Position numbers and translations under genes: made by a program. The notes under the pieces were generated by a model. It did not search any database. It was not told the DNA's origin and saw nothing but the letters and a program-made list of their open reading frames with translations. This document shows, piece after piece, positions 22,158 to 35,615 of a stretch of DNA of 64,000 bases; the first letter of the stretch is position 1; each line of letters begins with the position of its first letter. The stretch comes from Cryptomeria japonica (taxonomy: Eukaryota > Streptophyta > Pinopsida > Cupressales > Cupressaceae). The stretch covers positions 152,355,048 through 152,419,047 of the forward strand of contig NC_081407.1 in the NCBI RefSeq assembly GCF_030272615.1. The letters are read 5' to 3'.

Positions 22158-23592
22158 TGTCATGTCCCCTCTTTAGTTTGTCTAGTAGAGACATGTGAGT
22201 TAGCCTATTATGGGGCTCTCGTAGGCTGGCAGTGGTGGATAGAGACTCACACAGGGTATTCAATATCCGGAGTTGGTGTTTCAGGCAGTTTGTGGGTCGT
22301 TGGGAGCAGTTCCTTGATTTTAGGGAGATTCCCTACTTTTTAGGAGGTTGTGGCAGTTTCCATATTTGAGGTTCCACGGGACCATACCATGGTTTCAGTT
22401 TCAGGAAGATTGGGTGTGTTTCCTAGTTTCTAGGAGCATCCCTAGATTTTAGGGATGGGATTGCCAGTTGGCCCATCTTGTCCGGCATCAGTCACAGACA
22501 GGTGACAAATTCAAATTCATGTTTCGTTGGTTATTTTGTGCTATTATTGGATCTATGGAAATATTTTAATATATTTAAATATTTCCTAAGTTAGCGATTA
22601 AATAAATTAAAATAAGGCTATGTATATAGCCATTTCGGAGTAATAAGGGGTTTTTGGCTTCATCTGGTTTGATATGCCTATGTGTTATAGCTCGTTGGAA
22701 AGGTCTTGAACTTTGCTACATGATTCTCACCTCCCAGAGTCTTTTTGGATGCTTGAAGCTATTTATTCGCAATAAAGTGATATTTTTCTATAGTTTGACG
22801 CCATAATTGGGAAAGTGTCACTTTAATTATAAAGCGCAAGCTTTATTATTCTTTAGGGTTCGACTTGCAAAGGGAAAGGAGTTATAAGGAGATGAAAACC
22901 TAATTTATAGCATCTTTGATCATTTTGAAACTTGCGAATTTGGGAATTGCTCTAGAAGAATGATTTTGGTCTGGGACGAAAAGCCCAGGTCTGAGCTTGC
23001 TAGGACGTAGCCCTCAGCAGGAGTTGACAGTGGATTTATCCAGGATTGCACAGAGATTGTCAGAGGTAGAAGACACATCTTCTTGTCCTTAAGATTCAGT
23101 GTGCATATTGGGGGTTTCAACAGGGCGGCTGGTCTATTTCAGCTGGCACGTGATTTGCAGCAACTTCCACGCCTCCTTTACAACCACGCCTTGTTTGTAT
23201 GTTGGCTTGAAGGGTTGTATTCAGCTTATTTGGTCTTCCTTGTTCGTTGCCGGTAATATTCCTCCATCTTGCATCAATCCAGATTGAGAACAGCTCCAAA
23301 TAAATGTATGGATTCTTGCTGAATACAAAACTAGGTTATTTGCCTGGTATTATTTGCAGCATTTTCAGATTGCTTAAGTGTTCTTACATATGAACATTGT
23401 TTACTGTTTTATTTCACAGTTGTTGCTATTTATCAATTACTTTACTTATAACATCAAAACCCAAAAAGAAACAATCCCTTTCTGCAACTTCTGTCTATTC
23501 TATAAGATCACTGGAAAATTACAAAAAAATATAGTATGTTTACTTAAGAATTTACAGCAGCAACAGCAAAAGGATCCAATTGGGATCTTTCA
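22158..23592 (+). mobile_element. Probable solo LTR (1,435 bp)
   Basis: It starts TGTCATGTCCCC and ends GGGATCTTTCA, with a 5-bp direct repeat TCCAT on both sides (22153-22157 and 23593-23597). A TATA-like TGTATATAGCC lies near 22620 and an AATAAA near 23300. The right end was chosen because it gives TG...CA plus the target repeat; the nearby CATCCATCCATC makes chance agreement possible. Confidence 0.55.
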
Positions 23593-24189
23593 TCCATCCA
23601 TCTTAATCTGTCATAGATTTAAACCATACATTGAGATAATTTCTGATCCAAAATTTATTAAGTGCTTTAGATTGGGAAGGTTCTATAGTTGGGAACATGT
23701 TGGACCATCAGAGCCGTCATGAAAATCACAATTGTCACCAAAAATGGCTTTTGTTGCTGAAGATGGTGGGTTGGCAGTGAAGTCATGTGAGCTGGTTGCT
23801 GAGGTTTCGGGTTATTTTGGCAGCTTAATAATATTATAAAGGACATTTTCTCTATGCTTCTTCAAGTTCTTGGGATGGGGATGGTGGGACATGTTTTTGG
23901 GATTATTTTTTAAGGCCATTTTTTAGGGGATGACAAGGGATGGCTATGGAAAAAAGGAAAATTTTAAGATATAAGAAGATTTTTAATATTTAGATGATAA
24001 CATTGATAAGGCATTCATCATAGACATTATAGAACCTTAATGTATAACATTAGACGTGAATTGAGATTTCAAATGAGAAATGACAAACAAATTAACAAAA
24101 TTTAATTACTTTCCTTGTCAATGTGCATAATTACAACAATTGCCCTAAGGGTGCAAATTCCAACTATAAAATGACAAAATATAGAAATT

Positions 24190-24570
24190 GTATAGCTATC
24201 CCTAATCAATCCACCTCTAGTAGGATTTCATGATTCATCTGAATCAGAGTCCAAGTTTGAGTCCCTGCCACTATGAGGGAGTGCTTCATCCAATGAAACC
24301 TCAACCAATCATTCATGTGTCTTCTCCTCATCAATTTGTATATCATCTTTGAGATTGAGATCCCAACATGAGGTTGGGATTTAGTGTTACTCAAGGGTTT
24401 GTCGACCCTATAACTGCAAGGCACAATGCATAACCATGAACTTCTCTAATCATTTAGAGGTAAGGTTGTTTCTCTTGATTGACTAAATGAAGCTATGTGT
24501 GGACCAATTCCTCTCTACAACAAAAGAAGTGGCAACCTATGAAAGGAGGAAAGTGGTGTTATGTGCCCTT
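24190..24570 (-). pseudogene. hAT transposase C-terminal piece (dimerisation domain), decayed
   Basis: Read on the minus strand, the frame gives FLLS-stop-VATSFVVERNWSTHSFI, then SIKRNNLTSK, then LEKFMVMHCALQL. This corresponds to the conserved C-terminal hAT dimerisation region (LSQ-x-x-S-S-ERNWSTyS-IHS-KRN-L). Further on, DDIQIDEEKTHE and VSLDEALPHSG resemble the acidic tail of plant hAT proteins. Several stops and frameshifts make it non-functional. It is the missing C-terminal end of the hAT gene whose middle lies at 38600-39690 and whose N-terminal part lies at 51100-51420. Confidence 0.65.
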
Positions 24571-25059
24571 CTCAAGGTTGAAGACATGTAGTGTCAGCCT
24601 ATCATTTTTATCATTGGCTAAGAGATTGGATAAAGAAATGGCCCAATTATTGTTTTAGATGGGCAAATTTAGTGTTGCTTTACAAGGTAATATAAATGGG
24701 ACTTTGAGGCATAAAAAGTTTTTCTTTCTATATTTCGTTTTGGAGGGAAAAGCAATTATTAAAAAGCAAAGGCAAACACCCTCTTTCATTATCCTATTGT
24801 AATCTTTTGTGAATTTAAAATTTCAAACTTGAAACAATCAAGGGATGAAACCCCTTGTCTTGCAAGTTCGTGTTGTGCGTTGCACACGCTCCCTATCGCC
24901 GACAGGGTTCCCCTTTCCTTTTTTGGTCTTTTCGCCTTTGCCCTGTTGGGTTCCGCGCGGGGTGTCTTGCATCCTTTTGAGCGTGCCCGTAATTAGTCCA
25001 TGAGATGATGTTATTATGAACGGAAGCCTGTGAATCCGTGAGATCAGTTGAGCCGTCGA

Positions 25060-26330
25060 GCATTGAAATTCCAAGAGATCGTTCAGACTTATAAAATCGC
25101 CTGAGATAGGCATAGGATGATAGAAACTGGCGAAATCCGCCAAGTAAAGGGATAAAGCGTCTGAAGGTCGCATGAGGACCCAAAGTGTCGATTTTCGTCA
25201 AGGATATAGGAGAGATAAAAGGATGCAAAAGGTTTAAAGTTTCAAAACTCCTCCAAATCCTGAAATTCGCACTAAGGAGCAAATTACATGAGGTTTTAAA
25301 GTTTACAGAATGGATGAAAATGGCGATTTTCGCTAGTTGGAGGGTAAAAGTGCGAAAACCTTGCAAAATGCTTCAAAATGCCGAAGTTGGCAAAGTGGGT
25401 CAAAATCCCGAAAATGGCATCACAAGGTAAAGTGTGAAGTTTAAAAAACACCCTAAAATGCCGAAATTCGCATTCTAAGGAATAGTGCGTGAAAGTTTTT
25501 AAAGTTTGCAAAGTTGGCAAGACCCTCAAAAATGCTGAAAATCGCCTTATGAGAGATAAATAGAAAGTTTGGAAAGTTTTAAAACTCCTCCCATTCGCCA
25601 AAAATTGCATATGAAGGAATAGTGTGTGAAAGTTTTTAAAGTTTGCAAGGTGCCTACGAAACCCGAAGTTGGGGAATAGTGCGAAAAAGATGAAAGTTTG
25701 CAAAAGGCACATAAATGCCAAAAATCGCATTTTAGAGGGTAAAAGTGCGAAAGGGAAGGAACTTTGCAAAATGTTATAAAACGCCGAACTTTGCAAAATG
25801 TTAAAAAATGCCGAAGTTTTGCAAAACACTCGAAAACCCCGAAAATCGCATTATGGAGGATAGGTAAAGGAAATAAAAGTTTGAAAAGCAATCCAAAATC
25901 CCGAAATCGCGCGACAAGGCAAAATCATGATTTCTGAAAAGCTTGAAAAGAGACCCCAAATGCCGAAAATCAAAATCCAAGGGTAAATCGTGATATAAAG
26001 TCTGCTTTGTGCCCCCAAAATTGCGATTTTTGGTAAGCGTTCGAAGTTTTAAAAGTTCACACAAACTCCCCTCTCCATTTGCCGAAGTTCGCCATAGGGC
26101 AAAATCGCGCGGAGGTTTGATAGTTGTTGGAAGAAAACGCCTTAAACCCATAGCAATCGTTGAGGAGTGTGGAAGGTTAAATATTTGTTGAAGAAAATCG
26201 CCAAATCACCAAGAACTCTCTCATTCCCAAATTTGCAAATTGTGAGTTTGTCTTTACAAAGCGTAGGGCATAAGACAGGCTTTTTTTTAATTTTCAGAAT
26301 CCAAAAGAAACCGTTCATTTCGCCAAGAAA
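25060..26330 (+). repeat. U3 repeat field of copy C (AAAGTTTGCAAAA...CGAAATTCGC)
   Basis: Loosely periodic units of about 60-75 bp consist of an A-rich AAAGTTTGCAAAA-like part and a CpG-containing CGAAnnTCGC part. The periodicity produces long spurious open frames on the opposite strand rich in Phe, Asn and Lys. The same field is in copy D (35740-36850, minus) and copy E (40440-41420). Confidence 0.65.
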
Positions 26331-26809
26331 TTTTGCTTTGTCCCTCTTAAAATCATTTAAAATATATGCAAAATGGGATAGATGTGTTTGTGCAAATTGA
26401 TCAAAGCGATTAAATCTTAAAACCGCATATTTTCCCGTTTAGAAGGCGTCAGGCAAAGCAATTGAAATTAGAAGTCTATTCCTAGGAGTTAGCCAGGAAA
26501 TGCATTTTCAGACTTAGGGAAAATTTTAAACTTCGTCCATTTTGAAAATTGATCCTAAAATGCCTAAGTGTAAATTTAGCAGTTGAAATCGTCTAAATCC
26601 TTGATCCGCAGCCGAATGAGTAAATTCGTAGTCGAAAAGCTTCATGAATATTCATGTCTAAATCAATTAAGCTTTTTAGCTAAAAGTGTCATGCTATTCT
26701 TTAAAGTTCGGTTTTCGAATTAATCTTTATATGCTGGCGTATCCCTTTATCTAACCCGCCTCGTTTCCTTTATATTGTCTCGTAATCCACGTCCGGCTGT
26801 GCAGGATAA

Positions 26810-29800
26810 ATGCCTAAATCGGTGGTAGATTCATCAAAGACATCTACTGCAGCTGAGAAATCACGAGCATCCAAGTTAGATATCCCTCGCAGAGTCGAAA
26901 ACATGAAATATCAATATCAGAGAGGAAGATTGAGGGAATCAAAAGTTCAGAGTGTCTGGGAAAATGTAGGTGATACTAACCTGGAGCATATTGATATTCA
27001 AGATTTCAGGGACTGAGTTTTCTCCCCTAATGCCTATGGCAAGCCTAGGCGGATGATGGAAAGTGGAATCGCCCAAGCAGCAGGATTTCCCCCGTCAGTA
27101 CAAAACTACGAGCTAGTAGTAGAGGCTGCCGACATTACCAACCAAACTCCAGATTGGTGCTCCTCGAGAATATGGTCCTTGCTGACTTCACACCTGAGGC
27201 CATTGGCGACGCATTTAATATTCCCCTCCCAAACAACCCCATAGCAACAACTATAGATGAAGCACAGGTGGCGTATGATATGAACCCTGCCAAATGTAGA
27301 ACACTAATAAATGAGGAGTGGTACAAGGAGAGAAGACCTCTAAGCGTCAGGATTGGGAAAAAGACCCCTAGAAGCGACTTTCACAACGAGCATGGGGACA
27401 TGGTCACATTGCTCAGCAGGATTATGGGACTCCCCCAATCTAACTACTTTGAAGAGTGGATGTTCTACTTCACAGAACAGGTCTTCGCTAGGAAATCCAA
27501 GTTCAACTGGGCCCAGATAATAAGCGACAACATCCAAACCCAATTGATCGAACTTGAGGCAAAGAAGTACTTCACTATGACATCCTATTTGGTCTACATG
27601 TTCGCCAGAAACCAGCCACTGCCAGGTTTAATCATGAAGGGTGAGATCAGGAATGGACCCGATCAGGTGAAGGTATATGATTGTTATCCACAGCTGCACT
27701 ATTAGGACATAGCTCAAAGGGAAAAGAACAACCCTGCCTATGTAGTTGGTCAGTATGAGCGCGTTAATGATGCCTTCACAATGCGCCTGGTCAGGCTAAT
27801 GCAAGGAGGACTACACATAAGACTCTCAGAGCAAGCTACTATTCTAGTACAGAGGTATGGTGCCTCGTTCATCCAGTTCCCACGGTTCTCCTACATCTGG
27901 ATAGCTGGCTTTGAGGGTGCTCCTTTTCGACTTCCGCGGTACCCAACTGACAAGATAGTTCTCCTGGAAGTCGCAAGGCAGTCGCGTCCGGCGAACAACT
28001 TACTCAGAGACAGGAAGCAGTTTGGATTCACCTTCCCTATGATTATAGGTAACCTTGATGTCTATCTAAAGAACCCAGCCCAGGCAGAGGAATCCTTTGC
28101 AAAACTAGCCTCCTACGGCCTACAAGAGCATTTCCCAAGGAAATGCTTTGATCACGACAATCTGGCAAAGAGAGCCTATGGCAGGCGATACAGAGCAAAG
28201 GAATCAGTTGAAGATTATTGGAAGAACTGCTCTATTGACTATGAGGTCCAACGACGTGAATATTCAAGGCTGAGTGTGCAGCAAATGCGACTCTATGAAT
28301 ACTGTCGGGTCCCAGATCAACTAACAGATTTAGGAAATTGCTTACAAGTCTGGGAATTTAAGGCAGTAAGACGCCTTTTGCCAAGCATCGATTGGTCGCA
28401 GGATCCAATCACTGATTTTGAGACGGTTATGGCAGCTCTAGGAAGATACACTGACCAGTGGTTGCACCAGCAAATTGAGCGACTAATTCATGAGGGAGTC
28501 CAATTCACATACCAAATGATGGGTAGCCTTGATTCTTAGTCCTCCGAAGATGAGGGAACATCCAGTGCACCAAAGGAAGAGGTTGAAAAGCCAGAAAAAA
28601 GGAAGAAGGCTAAAGCCAGCAGAGGAACTCGGACATCTAAAAGAACAAGAAGGGAAAAGATCCCTATTAGGAGACTAGAGGTCATTTCATCATCAAAGGA
28701 CCCCAGTTCGTCTGATGATGTAGTTGAACTAAATTATATACCTGCTCCGTCTTCCCAGAGTGATATTGATGCATTTGGAGCTGATGATCCTCCTGCACCC
28801 AATATGCTAGATACCGAGGTAAGAGCCATTGAACCCGCGGAACTTGATAATCAAGTGGAGGAAGGAGAGATTCCATCCATTCAGGGGCTTGAAATGCATG
28901 AGCCCACCCAACAGAGCTGCCATGAATTGCAGCTGCATAATACTACTAAGGATGACTCCACTGTTGAAGGAGAGCAAAGGACAAATGAAACCTGCGAGCT
29001 TGAAAGGACAGAAGAGCAACCATCGCATGAAAATACTAGACGGTTGTTCAGTGAAGTGGGAGAGAATTCAGCTGCGAGCAAGGAACTTGACACTTCCTCT
29101 ACTCCTCCATTAACTGAGCAACTGCAAATATGCAATGAGCCGGCTGAAAACATTAAAGAACAGAGTGCCAATTTAACCATAGCATCAGCCCAGACTGTAC
29201 CTCAAGATTGGTTAATTGCTCGAGCTCAGCGTAAGGCAGCCACCAAGCCACCCATTGACTTGGAGGACATCTTCTCACGCATAGACCAAGACAAGGCCAA
29301 GGGAAAGAAAAAGCCTAAGGCGTATTCCAGGATAACCCATGATGAGAAAAGGAACCGTACCCTTCATATCGCCACCCCACCTGTCGACAAGCCAACGGAT
29401 CAAGTTACACTGGTTGATTATAGCATCACAACTATACCCATCGGGCGAGCCACTAGGGAGCAGGAAAGGGAGGAATTCAAGGATTCCATACAAAACGTGC
29501 TCAGACAACTCGAAGAAATAACAGCTGAAAGGACATGTATCGAGCTCGTGCTGAACAAGTCGAGGGATACATTGATCAACTCCTGAGACCATTGCATAAT
29601 GCTTCCGAATCCTACATTCCCCCTATAGCATTGGCACAAAGGACCACCACAAAATTTGAAGGAGTACGCGATACTGCCAAGGCCGTCAAAGAATGGATGC
29701 GAGGCATTAAAGAAAGAGGAGAGCAAACCTTCAAGGATCTGTGCGAAATGGCCCTCCATAGGGAAGCCATTATTATCAAAATGTGTAAGCTGAAGAAAGA

Positions 29801-30092
29801 ATGCTATAACACTCATGAGGCAATTGCCAAGGCATTGCCCCTCATTAGGGCTCTATTTTGGACCTGCTCTCAGATCCCTGCTGCTGATACTATCCTAAAT
29901 CCTTATAGTGTCAATACCTTCAAAGAATGGTATTGGACCCTCAACATGAAGGACGACATAAGGGATAATATCAATAAGATGCATGATAAGTGTGATGACA
30001 CTTTATCAAATGTGAAGGATCTTGGTGAAAGAATCCTCAAATCCATGGTTCCCGGTTGGAAAAATAGTATGGAGGATAGTGAGGTGCAACCG
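26810..30092 (+). pseudogene. LTR-resident protein gene, copy C (C-terminus missing)
   Basis: The start MPKSVVDSSKTSTAAEKSRA at 26810 is the best preserved N-terminus. The order of landmarks is as in copy B. Disruptions are TGA at 27014-27016, a 1-bp loss near 27130, TAG at 27703 and at 28537 (both at Gln codons of other copies), and a frameshift near 29530. The frame then runs to the break at 30092, inside the C-terminal helical region, so about 110 codons are lost. Between copies, many codons differ only at the third base, indicating earlier selection on the protein. Confidence 0.75.
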
Positions 30093-30466
30093 CAGTATCA
30101 CTGGTTCGGGGTCCCTTCCTGGTTGAGGAGGATTAATGGGCAGGCCCATCTCTGACCATGTTAGCGGACTGAAAAGAAAACTGTCGGACCTCTTTAAGAA
30201 CTTGCTTGTGAAGGGCAGCGATCCTTTGTCTATCTAGATTTTCCCTGATCGCAGTCTCTATTTGCAAACCATTTTCTTCTTCTTGATTAATAGTGCGACT
30301 TGTTTGAAATGAGGGTGATTTGCTTCTGATTTCCAAGCAAGTGCCCGTAACTGATCTGCAATATATGACTGGTTCAGTCCTTGACTAGGTTGTTCAAGGG
30401 GAAGGTCGAGCGGGAATTCATACAGCAATACCATACTGCATTATGCCCTCCTTCTAGCGCCAATTT
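30093..30466 (-). mobile_element. Interior start of copy D element with primer site
   Basis: On the minus strand, directly after LTR D come AAAT and the primer site TGGCGCTAGAAGGAGGGC (30462 to 30445). An open segment beginning MVLLYEFPLDLPLEQPS follows, shifting later into a frame with IRENLDRQRIAALHKQVLKE. This is the likely start of gag. The interior ends abruptly at the junction with copy C. Confidence 0.6.
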
Positions 30467-31592
30467 TGTTGACGTGTCTAAAGTCGCATCGCTGCAAACT
30501 CCATCCGGCCAACACAAAATAGTATGTACTCGCTGAGTATCCTATCCTCTCTTGAGATAAGGAAATCCCTAATGCTGTTTTTGTGTTTAATCAAAGGGGA
30601 TAACCTCAAGGTTTCGATTGTCAAGTCTTGACGGCGGGATTGCTCAGTGGTTTGATGTGTTTTGCTGGAAACACAAAGGGGACTTACGATGATATGGATA
30701 ATTGCTTGATGAGTTCCCTAAAAGTCTAATAGTTTCGTTATCGATTGGTTTCAGTCAGATGATACTATTTCAGCAGGACTGTGGATTCTTCTTGGTTAAA
30801 AAAAGGGGAAAAAGAGTGATAGGGAAAGAGAGGTACAAAAAGCCAAAATTATTAAGATAGCATATTCAAGAAAAGCAGACAGACACCTCCAAATAACTAG
30901 ATTAAACACTATCAGCCATTCAAGCACAATATTTGTATGAATCTAGTGCGATCTTCAAGGGAAAATTGAGTTTTTCATGCTATTAAACACAACTTCAGAA
31001 CTTTAACATTCATTCAATGAGTATTCAATAACCGAACTAAGCATGTGAAAGGGTTCAGATTAGCCATGCAGAAGGAATGACAATCAGTCAGTCCCCAATG
31101 GTATGAACAACGAGGATTCTATCAGATGTTTATCTAGAAAATGTTATAGAAATGAAAGAAACATAACAAAATAATTCAAATTGGTGAAGGAGACCATGCA
31201 CTCACAATGAAATTGAAACAGTCTTAACTTTGCATTAAATCCTGTAAATTTCACCAGAGCTTCAGCAACAATCCATGAACTTCTTACAAAATGAGGGAAA
31301 ACCAGTCCCTTTAAATAGGCTTCAAAAATAGATGAATGGCCAAGATCTAATCTAAACAAGTGGCCCAGATTCATCCTTACCAAAGGTACCCATACCCATA
31401 AATGGAGGGTAAATATCAGCAACTACCCCAAAGGGAGCAATAACTACCCAAAAAGGTAATTAAAACAAAAGCTATCCAAAATAATTCAAAAAGTGCACAT
31501 ACACAGTTTTAAGTTTACAGTTGACTTGGAAGTCAAATATGACCCTTTGACCAAAAAGTGCACTTTTCAAAAATTTAAAAGGAAAAAGCACT

Positions 31593-34500
31593 TTAGGAAA
31601 GCACTTTCTCTTTTCCAGTTTCATATCCTTTTACCAGGAATTCATCTTCGCCATGCAAATATTCTTTCCAAAGGTCCCGACCTGCTGCACGTTCTTTGCA
31701 AACATACTCCTGGACCCTGATGCATAATTGGAATAGTAAACTGAACGGAGGCATAGGGGGATGACGAATTTTATAGTGCATGCCCTCTAGATAACGCTCT
31801 ACGTGCCTCAAACCATCTTGCCAATTGGACCGATTACGCTCAAAACACAATATGTCTGAATGCAGTTGGCCGGCAAAACCAAGGTCCTCTGCCGAGTAGG
31901 CGATCCTGTCTGTTCTTAATCTTTTCTCCCAGTCTATTAGCATCACGTCATCAGACAGATCATTCTTCCACCCCAAAACCATTGATCAGAGGATTGTCTT
32001 GCGAAGCTCTTGCATGTTGTTCAGAATTCCATTGCGTGCATCCTGCTCTTTGTCAATGATTTCCCTTGTCTCATTCCTCATAGTGATAATCCAGTACCAT
32101 TCTTTAAAGTGCTGATATCATGGGGGTCCAGGATGGCGGAGAGTGTGGGGATCTGTGCTTGGGTCCAGAAAAGGGCCCTTACAAGAGGCAGGGTTGTAGC
32201 AGCTACCTCATGGATTCTGAGGCATTCTCGTTTTACCTCGAGCAGCTTGACCAAAATAGTCTCTCGATGGTGGAAAATTTCTTTTACCTCCCCAATAATG
32301 TTCTCCTTTTTCCTTAAGGTCTCGCATCTATTCCTTGATGGCCTTGGCCATATCCCGTACTCCTTCAAATTCTGTCGTGGTCCTCTGTGCCAATGTTGTT
32401 GGGGGAATGTGGGATTCGGAAGCATTATGCAATGGTCTCAGGAGTTGATCAATGTACCCCTCAGCTTGTTCAGCATGAGCTTGATACATGTTCCTTTCAG
32501 CTGTTATTTCTTTGAGTTGCCTGAGCACGTTTTGTATGGAATCCTTGAATTCCTCCCTTTCTTGTTCCTTAGTGGCGCGTCCAATGGGGACAGTCGTGAT
32601 GCTATAATCAGCCAGAGTAATCTGATCTGCTGGCTTGTCTACAGGCAGGGTGGCGATATGAAGGTTACGATATGAAGGTTATTCTGGAATATGCCTTGGG
32701 CTTTTTCTTCCCCTTGGCCTTGGCTTGGTCTATGCACGAGAAGATGTCCTCCAAATCGATGGGTGGCTTGGTGGCGGCCTTGCGCTGAGCTTGAGCAATT
32801 AACCATTCTCGAGGTACAGTCTAGGCTGATGCTATGGTTAAATTGGCACTCTGTTCTTTAATGTTTTTAGCCGGCTCATCGCATATTTGCAGCTGTTCCG
32901 TTACAAGAGGAGTAGAGGAAGTGTCAAGTTCCTTCCTCGTAGCCGAATTCTCTCCCACTTCACTGAACAACTGCCTAGTATTTTCGTGTGATGGTTGTTC
33001 TTCAGTCTTTTCAGGCTCGTGGGTATCATCTGTCCTTTGCTCTCCTTCAACAGTGGAGTCATCCTTGGTAGTATTATGGAGCAGCAATTCATGGCCGCTC
33101 TGTTGGGTGGGTTCATGCAATTCAATCCCCTGAGCGGATGGAATCTCTCCTTCCTCAACGTGATTATCAGGTTCGGCTGATTCAACGGCTCTTAGCTCGG
33201 CATCCAGCATGTCGAGTGCAGGAGGGTCATCAGCTCCAAATGTGTCAATATCACTCTGGGAAGGCGGAGCAGGTATATAATCTAGTTCAACTACATCATC
33301 AGACGAACTAGGGTCTTTTGATGATGAAGTGACCTCTGGTCTCCTAATAGGGATCTTTTCCCCCCTTGTTCTTTTGGATGTCCAAGTTCCTCTGCTGGCT
33401 TTAGCCTTCTTCCTTTTCTCAGGCTTTTTGATCTCTTCCTTAGGTGCACTGGAAGTTCCTTCATCTTCGGAGGACTGGGAATCAAGGTTACCCATCAAGT
33501 GGTAGGTGAACTGGACTCCCTCATGTATCAGTCACTCAATTTGCTGGTGCAACCACTGGTCAGTATATCTTCTTGGGGATGCCATAACCGCCTCAAAATT
33601 AGTGATTGGATCTTGCGACCAATCAATGCCTGGCAAAAGATGTCTTACTGCCTCAAATTCCCGGACTTGCAGGCAATTTCCTGAATCTGTTAGTTGATCT
33701 AGGACCCGGTGGTATTCATAGAGTCGCATTTGCTGCACACTCAGCCTTGAATATTCGCGCCTTCAGACCTCATAGTCATCAGAGCAGTTCTTCCAATAAT
33801 CTTCAACTGATTCTTTTGCTCTGTATCGCCTGCCATAGGCTCTCTTTGCCAGATTGTCGTGATCAAAGCATTTCCTTGGAAAATGCTCTTGTAGGCCGTA
33901 GGAGGCTAGTTCTGCAAAGGATTCCTCTGCTTGGGATGGGTTCTTTAGATGAACATCCAGGCTACCTATAATCATAGGGAATGCGAATCCAAACTGCTTC
34001 TTGTCTCTGAGTAAGCTGCTCGCCAGACGTGACTACCTTGCGACTTCCAGGAGAACTATCTTGTTGATTGGGTACCGCAGAAGTCGGAAAGGAGCACCCT
34101 CAAAGCCAGCTATCCGGATGTAGGAGAACCTTGGGAACTAGATGAACCAGGCCCCATACCTCTGTACCAGAATAGTAGCTTGCTCTGAGAGCCTTATGTG
34201 TAATCCTCCTTGCATCAGCCTGACCGGGCACATTGTGAAGGCATCATTGACGCGCTCATACTGACCAACTGCATAGGCAAGGCTATTCTTTTCTCTTTGA
34301 GCTATGTCCTGAAAGTGTAGCTGTGGATAACAATCGTATACCTTCACCTGATCAGGCCCATTCCCAATTTCACCCTTCATGATTAAACCTGGCAGTGGCT
34401 GGTTTCTGGCAAACATGTAGATCAAATAGGAGGTTATAGTGAAGTACTTCTTCGTCTCAAGTTCGATCAATTGGGTATGAATGTTGTCGCTTATGATCTG

Positions 34501-35195
34501 GGCCCAGTCAAACTTGGATTTCCCAGCGAAGACCTGTTTTGTGAAGTAGAACATCCATTCCTCAAAGTAGTTGGATTGGGGAAGTCCCATAATCTTGCTG
34601 AGCAATATGACCATGTCCCCATGCTCGTTGTGAAAGTCGCTTCTAGGGGTCTTTTTCCCAATCCTGATGCTTGGAGGTCTTCTCTCCTTGTACCACTCTT
34701 CATTTATCAGTGTTCTGCATTTGGTAGGGTTTACATCATACACCTCTTGCGCTTCATCTATAGTTGTTGCTATGGGGTTGTTCGGAAAGGGAATGTCAAA
34801 TGCATCGCCAATGGCTTCAGGAGTGAAGTTAGCGAGGACCATGTTCTTGAGGAGCACCAATCTGGAGTTTGGTTGGTATTGTCGGGCAGCCTCTACTACT
34901 AGCTCATAGTTTTGCACTGCTGGGGGAAATCCTGCTGCCTTGGCAATGCCACTTTCCATCATCTGCCATAGGCATTAGGGGAGAAAACTCGGTTTCTGAA
35001 ATCTTGAATATCAATATGGCCCAAGTCAGTATCACCGACATTCTCCCAGACACTCTAAACTTTTGATTCCCTCAGTCCTCCTCTCTGATACTAATACTTC
35101 ATCTTTTCGACTCTGCGAGGGATATCTGATTTGGACGCTCATGATGTCTCGGCTGCAGCAGGTGTCTTTGATGATTCTACTACCGATTTAGGCAT
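31593..35195 (-). pseudogene. LTR-resident protein gene, copy D (about 1,200 codons)
   Basis: The ATG (35195-35193) comes five bases after the splice acceptor. The best continuous stretches are the N-terminal third (34962-34138), the basic/acidic middle (33498-32821) and the C-terminal part (31982-31593, ending in EDEFLVKGYETGKEKV). They are separated by stops and frameshifts, and a small duplication occurs near 32650-32680 (ATGAAGGTTACGATATGAAGGTT). Protein identity to copy B and E segments is high throughout. The function is unknown. Confidence 0.75.
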
Positions 35196-35200
35196 TTATC

Positions 35201-35615
35201 CTGCATAGCCGGACGTAGATTACGAGGCGATATAAAGGAAACAAAGCGAGTTAGATAAAGGGTATACCAATATACAAGGATCAATTTGAAAACCGAATTC
35301 AAAGGATAGCATGACACTTTAGCTAAAAAGCTTAATTGATTTAAACATGGATATTTATGATGCTTTTTGATTGCGAATTTATACTTAGGCACTTTAGGAT
35401 CAATTTTCAAAATGGACGATGCTTTAAAATTTTCCTAAGTCTGAAAATGTGTATTCTAGCTGGTTCCTAGGAACATACTTTGATTTCAATTGCTCCTGAC
35501 GCCTTATAAACAGAAAAAGATGCGGTTTGAGATTTAATCAATTTAATTTATTTTGCACATCTATCCGATTTTGCGTATATTTCGAATGATTTCAAGAGAG
35601 GTGAAGCACACTTAC
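35201..35615 (-). other. Conserved leader intron, copy D
   Basis: On the minus strand the donor is CGCCAG/GTAAGT at 35616/35615 and the acceptor TATGCAG/GATA at 35201/35200, giving a 415-bp predicted intron at the same place as in copies B and E. Confidence 0.5.

Larger units (their letters stand above)
24871..30092 (+). mobile_element. Truncated giant LTR, copy C
   Basis: It starts with the family terminus TGTTGTGCGTTGCACAC and contains the U3 CGAA/TTCG repeats, the leader splice acceptor and most of the LTR gene. Homology to copies A, B, D and E stops after GTGCAACCG at 30092, where sequence of copy D's interior begins in opposite orientation. Confidence 0.8.
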